Source of the DNA: Turritopsis dohrnii
Lineage: Eukaryota; Cnidaria; Hydrozoa; Anthoathecata; Oceaniidae
NCBI GenBank assembly: GCA_027922465.2
Contig: BQMF02000372.1
Location: 248,001 to 312,000, forward strand
DNA length: 64,000 nt
Reading direction: 5' to 3'
In this document: piece by piece, positions 55,621 to 64,000 of the stretch
Layout: every line of letters begins with the position of its first letter
Numbering within the stretch: position 1 is the stretch's first letter
Position numbers and translations under genes: made by a program
Notes under the pieces: generated by a model
The model's database searches: none
Told to the model about the DNA's origin: nothing
What the model saw: the letters and a program-made list of their open reading frames with translations, nothing else

Positions 55621-56505
55621 GGTGCTTTGTGATTTCGATGCTTTGTTGCGTCTCGTTGACGTGGCTCTCACAAAGCAAAATATGGTCATGCCAGATTCCA
55701 TCCCACCCTACCTTAATATTTGTTAAGATTCTTATAAATATATCATTTTAATCTAGAAGTTTTCATGTGCGCATTTTCTGTAAAAAAAGAAGCTTTTTGA
55801 TTGGCTTCAAAAGCTGCGATTCTAACAGGTTCGATTTTATTTTAGTCGAAAGCAACTTGTTGAATCGTGCTCACAACATACGATTTGTTCATGATACACG
55901 CAGCGATTTGTAAAATTCTACAAATCGAAAGCAACTAATCGACTCTTGTATCATCGGCTTTAGAGACAGGGTTGTTGACAAATCATTAAAGGAGCTAATT
56001 CAAAAAGGGATATAAGTATATTTGGGCTTCATTTCGAAGATAACCAATTAAGAAGAAGGTAGTATCATGATTTCAGCAATTTTCATGATCTTTTATTTTG
56101 GTTCAAATATAAGCAATATAAGCAAAAGATTTTTACAAACAGATAAAGAAATATATACATAATTCAGCTCAGCTAGAAAATATGTATATTTTCCAGGCTT
56201 AAGCCATTTCTGATAATGCCAAAAATTGTCTTGTCAAGATTGTGATTGAAGTTTCCAAGTTTTGCAAGCACGAGTGTTTTTCTTCTTTATCAGATTCAAA
56301 GAGAACCACCTTAATTCCTGGGTCTCTTCCAAGCTTGAATCTTCCTGTTAAAAGCTACCATCATCTGCTACTAATTATATGAAGCTGCTATATCCTCTGC
56401 TGCAGACATATATAGTTTTTATAAATCATAGAATCACTTTATTAGTCAGATTAAAACCCTGAAACTCCCTGATTCATGGAAGTTTCAAGATGTTGAGTCT
56501 GGAAG
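55621..56505. other. Non-coding region
   Basis: No gene is seen. 55800-55960 has two loosely repeated CGATTTGT/ATCGAAAGCAACT blocks. Nothing else stands out. Confidence 0.35.
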
Positions 56506-57195
56506 TCTATAAATTAATGGCCGATTCTCTGTCTGTCTGTCTGTTTGTTTGTTTGTTTGTAAGTCACGCAAAATGGTAGATTGAGTTGTGAGCGAAATTA
56601 TTTCTTTTTTTGTGTGCGACGTGAGTTCGAAGCAAATACATTGCAACCCCAATCGAACGTGACTTTTTTTGGCTGATGAACTAATAGGAATAACGTTTTG
56701 TTTTTATCATTACTGTTAGTTTTATATTCCACATTATTGACTTGGCTTTGAAAACAGTACATCAACTAAATACAAAGTCACTAACTGATTAAATATTTTG
56801 GACAAAAAGCAGCAGTGGCAGAATGTGGCAGCATATGTTCGGTTTGCCACTAACTCTTGCCTGACTGTCTGAGACAGGTGAACTTTTTTTTTGAGCAATG
56901 AAAATGTTTAAAAACCGATAGGTAAAAAAAGAGTATCATATCAAAAGAAAATGTTTTTTTTTTTTTTGCTTTTCTTTTAATAATTTAATTTGTTCTTTTA
57001 ATTGTTAAGCGTTCTAATCGAACGTTTTTTTATTCTATTTATTCATTTAGCACGTGCCTTTTTTCTCTCCTCCGTGTGAACTTTTTAAGAAGAGAAACGA
57101 TTTTCCCCCTGTTTGATAGCACCCATGTTAGAGCGCGTAACGTTTTTAAAACAAAAGCTAATAAAAAGTATTTTTCTCTCTACGTTCTGAGTGCA
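56506..57195 (+). mobile_element. Non-autonomous Helitron, 3'-truncated
   Basis: It starts TCTATAAATTAATGGCCG and follows the 51791-52620 copy to the TTTTCTCTCTACG..GAGTG block, then breaks off. The last 120 bp with the terminal hairpin are missing and an R1 fragment follows closely. A TCTG/TTTG microsatellite lies near its 5' end (56533-56562). Confidence 0.8.
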
Positions 57196-57264
57196 AATAA
57201 ATAACACATCAAATTTTGGTTTTTTTGGAACCATTGTTTAAACTGGTATTTGATATTTGATTTC

Positions 57265-57465
57265 GAATCTGTCGCTAGGATAACTGGCGTTTTTTCGGGT
57301 CCGCGATACAGGCGATGGGGTGTTAAAAAATTTGGGTCTAATTTTTTTGGGAGGGGTCTGTGACGTCATCAAAATCTTTGAAGAATGATATCTCTGTAAC
57401 GGTTGATCGTAGCGGAACGATCCCATACATTTTTTAATCAGTTTTTCGAGCTCTACAACATGGTA
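57265..57465 (+). repeat. R1 repeat, partial reverse copy
   Basis: It matches the part of R1 from GATAACTGGCGTTTTTTCGG to GCTCTACAACATGG. Both ends are missing. It is wedged between the truncated Helitron and the P-element-like pseudogene. Confidence 0.6.
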
Positions 57466-57472
57466 ATGGTAA

Positions 57473-58974
57473 GTGGGTAACGAAACAGCGTTACTATCAC
57501 CCAAGGAATTTAAGAAACACGTTATTTCAAAAGTTTACAAGCCATCAAAGAACCAGTCTTCTCCAACATGTCAGATGGAGTATGACCATTCGCCTAAATG
57601 CCAATTATTAATACATTCTAGAGTTGCGTGCAGTGGATGTCAACATGTGGAAATAAAAGTGAAACAAAAATCACAAAAGTCCTTAAAGGAAAAAGTAGAC
57701 AAAGACTTAGTTCCGGCCAAAGTTAAAGCACCCATTAAGGATGAGAACGTCTTAAATTGACTCTTAAAAATCAAAGAGCTGAGATCAAATCATCAGTATC
57801 TGTCACAACGGAATTAGATAATGACATGAAATCAATTGTCAAGTGCTCTCTATGAAAAAAATAATGTCTCTCCATTCATGAAGTTCTTTTGGGAAGAACA
57901 GCAAAAGTACATTTCATCAGCATCAACTGGAATTCGATACCACCCAATGATCATTTGCTACTGTCTCACCCTGCAGCTAAGTCATCATCTGCATATGAAG
58001 ATATCCACTACAATGAGAAAACCGGGACAGATTTTTTGGTGTTGCCAAGTCGCCCTCAATGAGGTTTTAACGAAGGTATTATCTCTGAGGCGCAAGCTTA
58101 AACAGAGTCATTTAGTGCAGTCGAGAAGTTTGCAGTCCTGCTGTTTGATGAAGTTAAAATCCTGGAAAACTTGGTATGGGATAAACATACTGCAGAATTA
58201 ATTGTTGATCTGGGTGACATTAACATCAATTATGGTACACTAAAAAAAGTTACTGAACTTACCACTTGTGTGTAGGAATTTGTGAATTTCAATGTGATTT
58301 GAAAGTTGTAGCCACAACTTGTGATGATGCTTCATCAAACCGAAAGTTTTATTGTATGCATTCTAGTTTTACTGATTGTTGTGATGCAGGTGTGGTTTAC
58401 AAGACCACCAATTTACATTGTATTGATTGAAATAATTACATCTTCTCATATGCTCCCCATTTAATCAAGACTGCAAGAAATTGTCTGTTTAATTCAGGTT
58501 CAGGCTGCTGTACAAGGTTCATGTGTAATAATGGCTTTTATATACTGTGGAGTCATATTGCAGATTTGTTTACAGAAGATGGTGAATGTGGATTGCATCT
58601 CTTACCAAAACTAACTTATGGCCACATTAAGTAATCATATGACCATCATTTAATTATTGGTCATGAATGTTAAACTAGCAGCACAAGTTCTCAGCTCAAC
58701 TGTCAGTCAAGTTCTTATTAGTTAAGGGCCACCAGAAGCTGCTGGTACTTCAAAATTTTGCGCTATAATGGACAGCTTCTTAGATATATAACGAATATAG
58801 ACAATGCTGTGAAATTTGTCTACAAGTCAAAGCCATTCCTACTTCCATTTTCTGCACTTCAAGATCCACATTTAAACTAGTTAATCAACAAGTTATTGCC
58901 ATATTTTGAACAGTGGTTGAATAGAAGAATGTCCTGGTAACTTCACAGCTAATGCCAGGAGTAATATTTTCATA
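57473..58974 (+). pseudogene. P-element/THAP9-like transposase remnant
   Basis: Pieces in order over three frames: SALYEKNNVSPFMKFFWEEQ, STGIRYHPMII, SRPQ-like and EKFAVLLFDEVKIL (RNase H-like core, acidic residues), [83 protein letters not shown] and NFTANARSNIF. This order matches P-transposase-like proteins (RNase H fold with GTP-binding insertion). The N-terminal THAP domain is absent. Many stops and shifts are present, so it is dead. The 3' end is cut by the Helitron at 58975. Confidence 0.82.
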
Positions 58975-59620
58975 CTAGCCGCCAAGGCGGCGTCGTTCGC
59001 CGCCCATGTCCACCTGCTCTGTATCACTGTATCAATAAACGTCAAATTTCCTTATAAACGGCTCGTACAACTTGTGTTCAACCAGAAGCAGATTCGAAGT
59101 CACAACCTCTGGTAAAACCAATCTTTTATCAGTGTAACAATACACTCAAAACGTAGAGAGAGTAAACTTCAACTTTTTATTAGCTTTTGTTTTAAAAAAG
59201 TTACGCGCTCTAACATGGGTGCTATCAAACGTAAGAGGGGAATGGTTTCTCTTCATAAAAAGATCACACGGGAGGAGAGAAAAAAAGGCACGTGCTAAAT
59301 GAATAAAGTGAATAAAAAAAAAAAAACTTTCGATCTGAAGCGCATAACAATTAAAAAAAGAAATTGAATTATTAAAAGAAAAGCAAAAATATATTTTGTT
59401 TCATGATACTCTTATTTTACCTATCGGTTTTAAACATTGTGATTGCTCGAAAAAAAAGTTTACCCGTCTCAGACAGTCAGGCAAGGATACATAAGGATAC
59501 ACTGGCAAACATGCTGCCACATTCTGCCACTGCTGCTTTTTGTCCAAAATGTTTAATCAGTTAGTTTCTTTGTATTTAGTTGACGTATTGTTTTCAAAGC
59601 CAAGTCAACGTTATTCCTAT
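58975..59620 (-). mobile_element. Non-autonomous Helitron, 5'-truncated, in P-like pseudogene
   Basis: On the minus strand it ends GGCGGCTAG at 58975 and is followed by T, the canonical CTRR|T. Its 5' part is lost after the TTATTCCTAT block at 59620. The insertion lies in the NARSNIF region of the P-like pseudogene. The rest of that gene does not continue at 59621, so a deletion followed. Confidence 0.85.
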
Positions 59621-60719
59621 CACAATTTTTCAATACAACAAAACATCCGATACAACAATAAGAGGAATAACAGAAATATCAACAGTATCAAAAGACGTTA
59701 GAACACAAGGAGCACCAACAACACAAACATCATCAAAACCAAATACATCATCAACAACACAAAAGCTGGCAAGGACACAATTGTTTTTCAGCAAGATGAT
59801 GTTGCGCTGTTCTTCTTTCTGCAAGGGACTGGTTCTCAGATATATTAAAATTATGGCATTTCCTCCTTCAATTGGCCTAAATACTTTACGATTTCTGATG
59901 GTGTTATCATTATAACCAAAGTCACGTACTGTTGGATTATCTTTCCTTGCACCCATTGACCATTGACGACCAAAATGATTCTGAAGTGGGTCTTCGAAAA
60001 ATCTTTCGGTAAGGATATATTCAACATTTTTTCACAGATTACTAAAAAACATGTTCTGGCTATCAATGAATTGAACAAGTAAATGAACAAGTAAAAGATG
60101 TTGTTTTCTGTCTTTGTGTACAACCATTTTCACAAATCTTTGAAAACCAATCCATGTTTACTGCAAATAGACTCATCAATTGCATAATAAAGAAATTCTG
60201 GTAAAATTTGTAATGTCTTGTTGATTTTTCATTGGAAAGTTTTGGTTGCAAGGAGGGCCATCCATAATGGAGATGATGACATTTCGAAATTCACAATTAA
60301 TACTTCCCGCTAGATGAATCTTTATCTCAACAATGTCTTTGTTATCTCAATAATGCACAACACAAGCTTCGTAATTACATCGGCTTAACTTTTTTTCAGT
60401 AACATGAAAAAAATTAGGGTAGCTGAAAGAGGTGAGACAGGGAGAGAAAACAACAATATTATGTTTTTAGATTGTGCCCAATATTGTTTTTTTAAAATGC
60501 GTAGCTATTAAAATAGCTGTTTTTTCCATGCCAATTCAATGCCCTTGACTATCCAAGTTCGATGACTTTTTCTTGAGATCTGTACGTAAAGATTTGGATC
60601 TTGTTTTGTGGCACTTCATTTTGTGAATTTGTTGTTTGTCTTTCACAAAGGAAAATGTTCTTGTGCGTATAAAAAACATCAGGAGATCCTCAAGCAAATT
60701 GATTGATGCTTCCTTTTCA
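59621..60719 (-). other. Coding-like remnants of an unidentified family
   Basis: Minus-strand readings include GARKDNPTVRDFGYNDNTIR and KVFRPIEGGNAI (59956-59850), preceded by SLPKDFSKTHFRIILV in another frame (about 60030). The Asp/Asn-rich phrase looks like conserved protein sequence, but I do not recognise it. Stops and shifts are present. 60260-60719 shows nothing clear. Confidence 0.35.
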
Positions 60720-61500
60720 ATGTCAGGGTCAGCTCAGCTTCTTAATTTGGAAAATGATGCACAAATATAAACTTCTTTCCAAGAATTTCCTTACTGTCAA
60801 TCTTTGTAACATACTTTTATGGTAGCCATTTGGAAAATAAATTCAGTTAACAGTAAAAATATGGATAACATCAGAAGTTACTTCCCAAAGTCCATTTCGA
60901 TCTTGAGTGTTACCAATTTGTGCTCTGGTAAACAGGTGGTGTCTTGAACTTGCCAGTAAGAAGAACTGACAAACACTGCTGATGATAAACAGAGGATGGT
61001 GTTTTCTTAAAACGAATTTGTCGATACATTGTACAAAAAACATACCCACTCAAATAATTGATGATCGACTTTTCTTTTTCAGAAAACTTTTCAATGTCCT
61101 TGCAGTTAAAATCAAGGGTATCCTCTTGCAAATTTCCACCTGTCAAGTGAGCCAAAACACGATTAACAATTTCAAACCCTAACATCACTGAGAATTTTTT
61201 GGTAAGTCCTAAAAATAAATGTTCGGCTCCATCAGAAACACTTTTATAAAAGTGTGGATAAAACTTGTCAGCATCACCATCAAATGATAGAATAGGCTCC
61301 TTCAAGAATCTGTAAAGTTTTATTCACTTTATCCAAGGATCCAGCAACATAATTTTGTATTTCAGTTAACATACTGTCAGGGTAGCAACCTTCCTCAACA
61401 AGTTTTGAAATACATTTTCCCCTGATCCTTTTCAAAATTAACGGATGTAGTATATCCTCTGCAGATTTACTGACAGAACTACTTGTAAGGCGATCGCCTA
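60720..61500 (-). pseudogene. Uncharacterised transposon-associated protein, decayed
   Basis: Minus-strand readings in order: AEDILHPLILKRIRGKCISK, VEEGCYPDSMLTEIQ, DADKFYPHFYKSVSDGAEH, FEIVNRVLAHLTGGNL, KSIINYLSGYVFCTMYRQI, then with a shift RAQIGNTQDRNGLWEVTSDV and IHIFTV. The pattern Y-L-x-G-Y-V ... T-x-x-x-R-x-G-L-W-x-V is one I associate with repetitive proteins in invertebrate and fish genomes, but I cannot name the family. One or more frameshifts near 60940-60960. Confidence 0.45.
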
Positions 61501-62022
61501 TTCATATAAAAAACACACAAAAATATTTATTGTAATTGTCACGTTCTTTTTTGTTTTTTAATGCGTCTCAGTGTTTTGTTTCTCTCGTGCATTCAGTTTA
61601 TCTTAAATCAATTTTAATTTTTTTAGTAATTATTTTGTCATTTACTGGGTTGATGTCTCTAGGGTGTTTAGTTTATTTCACTATATATTCAACGTTTTTC
61701 TCATTTTTGTACACATTTTTTCAAATCAACTCAATTCAATCACATTTTTCAAATCAACTCAATTCAATTACATATAGCGTATCTCTAGCGATATACTTGG
61801 TCAGCTGGTAGGTTTTGGTTTTGTTCTTTTCCTTCTTCTTTCTGTTGTTTCAGTTATATGTAGTTTTTACTAAATCTACTTGTATTTACTTCATTGTGAT
61901 TTCAGTTTGAACGTAAACTCAATACATGTACCAAACCTGTCTCTTTTTCGTGAGAAGTGATACTGCTACATTTAAACAGAGATCCATTCAATTCGATATC
62001 AATTTATCACATCGATAATCAC
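61501..62022. other. Non-coding, possible LTR-retrotransposon leader
   Basis: A 28-bp direct repeat (CAAATCAACTCAATTCAAT core) lies at about 61718-61771. It precedes a gag-like reading, so part of an LTR or leader may be present, but no LTR pair can be shown in the window. Confidence 0.3.
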
Positions 62023-62786
62023 ATGTCAAAATGTATCAAATCGAGATTCAATTATATTTTCAACTCAACTGGGGAGAAAACCGAACTTCAAGATCTTTCA
62101 GCCCAACACGATCAACTATCGTTAGACATAATGCCATCATCGACTGTGATAGAAACCCAAGTGATGATTCAGGAGGTCCACGACATTGTTGAAGAAAATC
62201 CAATCCACAGTGGAGTCGATCTATCTGCGACAGTGGAAAAGTTAACAGACTTACGAAAGTCTATTCGAACAAACGAGCTTGTTCTCCAAACTCAAACGCC
62301 TGACAAACAACTTACAATGCAAATCGTTAGTGCCATACAGTTAATCAAAGGAAATCAACAATTTGAAAGTGAAAGCAAACCTCCTACGAACGAAACAAGC
62401 AAGTGACAACGAGATACGTAAACTCCAATCTCATCAGTTCTTGATCAAGGACACAAAACGTTCTATCGAAGACATCGTTAAAGAATTCGCTCGTAATCCT
62501 CAAGACTTAACTGATGAAGAACTTGTGCAGATCAGAAACAATCTTCCGTCGACCACATCTCAGATTAACGAAATATCCAAAAGGATTGAAACTATTCTCA
62601 CCAAGACGACGACAAATCCTGATGTTCAAAGTGCTTGTCATCATCTCAATGAAAGGTATACGTGTCTTATCTCAAGCAGATCAAGTTACACAGAAAAGCT
62701 GAACTCTGAGATCGAAGAGCGTCAGGTGTATAAACAAAAACTTTTTTCAGAATCAACTCTAAACATCAAACTTGAAAGATTTTCTG
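62023..62786 (+). pseudogene. gag-like fragment of an LTR retrotransposon
   Basis: ATG 62023. Helical, Gln/Glu/Thr-rich protein with a coiled-coil feel (ATVEKLTDLRKSIRTNEL), a frameshift near 62385-62400, then continued helical sequence ending in TLNIKLERFSG. The last phrase resembles the start of the conserved gag region in BEL/Pao-like elements (an impression only). It stops being gag-like at about 62786, where Mutator-like sequence begins. No protease, reverse transcriptase or integrase of this element is present. Confidence 0.4.
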
Positions 62787-63674
62787 GTCATCAAGATTCG
62801 GCATATTCAAAAGCGCATGGGATCCAATCTTCGGCGGTATAAAAATAAAAACAAAGGTAAACTTGCTGATGGTGGTTATGTTGGAGGCCCCGGCAGATTA
62901 ACAGATGCTGTCATTGATAACTTTCAGAACTATTATGGTGCTGCTATTAGAAACAATTCGAAATCCATTGAAAATATGGTCAATGCCATATGGGCAATAT
63001 TTCACCATTTTATCTTGCCTGAGAAAAAAGAACTATTAGCGCAGCAAGATTGTTTTTGTCCAAAAAGAGCCCTATCGTGGTGTAAATATAAAAGAGATCA
63101 AGCAAACAAAAGCAGCACATACAATAGTAGTAAGTGTCTACCATCAGTTTTCAGATCACAGTTGAAGCCTATTTTCATTAGACTTTCTGAAAAAAAAACA
63201 CTTTTAGAAAGATGCTTGAAAGGACTCACTCAAAATGCAAATTAGGCAATTAATTCAATTTTATGGAGCAAATGTCCAAAGAGAGTTTTTTGTAGTAAAA
63301 CAAAGTTACAATCATGTGCTACACTAACCATCCTTGAGTGGACTTCAGGAGCTGCTGGTTCTTCAAAAATCCTTTCTAACGTAGGTGTTGGGTTAGGTGT
63401 GAACACAAATGTTGGTGACCGTTTACGCAATAATTCTCGCATACTACCAGCTGCAAATAAATGCAAATCAAAGTACCAAAAGCGTCGGCAAGCATTACGC
63501 CAACTGAGGAAGTCAAGAAAAGCAGACACTGCCTCATATCAGTCAGGTGCATTTGGTACAAGCAAATATCCTGATGCAAATAAAAAGACAACTAAACTTG
63601 CAAAAGGCGCTCTTGTAGATATTGTCTTTGTGGATGAAAGTGAAGTTGCTATGATAAAATTCCAGGAAGGACTG
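62787..63674 (+). pseudogene. Mutator-like/Kolobok transposase tail, second copy
   Basis: It begins abruptly with RHIQKRMGSNLRRYKN, then GGPGRLTDAVIDNFQNYYGA, CPKRALSWCKYKRDQANK, and after frameshifts near 63240-63330 SGAAGSSKILSNVG-like and LPAANKCKSKYQKRRQALRQ to 63674. It matches the second half of the transposase at 21205-22199 in layout (GKGRLTDSMIDRLQNYFG; CGYNRDMANETN) but is clearly a different, diverged copy. The N-terminal half and TIRs are missing. Confidence 0.8.
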
Positions 63675-64000
63675 TAGAATGTTGTGTCTAACTAAAAACA
63701 CTTTTCCACAGTCATATTTCATGAAGCTTTATCATCAAAACTTTACTTGGTTAGCCAAGTATCTCTGTTTCAAAAATCTTTGCCTTGATATAATTGAAAT
63801 CATTTTATTCAGTTCATTTTTGTTATCAATGAGTAAAAAAAAAACTGTTTTTCAGCTAAAACGGCTTTTTTAAGAATTTAGATCTTTTACAATTTTAGTA
63901 AAGATTTTAGAAGTTCTATAAGTAGCTATTTTATGCCATTTTGCACAGAGCTCAGAATAAGTGTCTTCTTCAAAATGAGTTGAGGATTTTCCTTTTCAAT
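63675..64000. other. Non-coding window end
   Basis: AT-rich; nothing recognised. Confidence 0.4.

Overview
The window is nuclear DNA of an invertebrate animal, very AT-rich, with spliceosomal introns (GT..AG), microsatellites and no bacterial-type operons. The transposon families present suggest a cnidarian or similar early-branching or marine invertebrate, but I cannot fix the species. I see no clear single-copy host gene: almost all recognisable coding sequence belongs to mobile elements, many nested inside one another. No rRNA, tRNA or CRISPR array was recognised.

Layout. 1-2.5 kb: a 165-bp-armed inverted repeat and copies of a dispersed repeat (called R1 here). 2.6-8.0 kb: an apparently intact 5.35-kb DNA transposon with TIRs and a 6-bp target duplication. 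It carries a HECT E3 ubiquitin-ligase gene convergent with an intron-containing rve/DDE integrase gene. 9.1-12.8 kb: nested Helentron-like non-autonomous elements. 12.85-15.6 kb: a decayed piggyBac gene split by a 900-bp non-autonomous Helitron. 17.5-22.8 kb: a Kolobok-like element (TTAA target, Mutator-like transposase) split by a two-gene Harbinger element. 24.0-28.5 kb: an almost complete but mutated autonomous Helitron on the minus strand. 31-36 kb: a Harbinger MYB-like remnant, an exon-like repeat array, and a tyrosine-recombinase-like pseudogene split by an apparently intact mariner. 36.6-45.7 kb: an ISL2EU-type element (THAP-DDE transposase plus YqaJ/PHD gene). Its THAP exon is split by a second 5.18-kb integrase transposon, which has 24-bp satellite arrays inside its TIRs. 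45.9-50.2 kb: a LINE and a pogo/Tigger remnant. 51.8-59.6 kb: more Helitron, R1 and Helentron copies and a P-element/THAP9-like pseudogene. 59.6-63.7 kb: remnants of an unidentified family, a gag-like fragment, and a second Mutator-like transposase tail.

The main result is the pair of integrase transposons at 2607-7959 and 36883-42062. Both have TIRs beginning TATG, 6-bp target-site duplications, a roughly 500-residue rve-type integrase and a second gene. The second gene is a full HECT ubiquitin ligase in one. In the other it is a short protein that looks like the N-terminal domain of that ligase. This suggests a DNA-transposon lineage (closest in my judgement to IS3EU) that carries its own ubiquitin-pathway protein. 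Several nestings can be undone exactly on paper: removing the insert and one target copy restores an open, family-consistent reading frame. That sets element boundaries and relative insertion order without any database.
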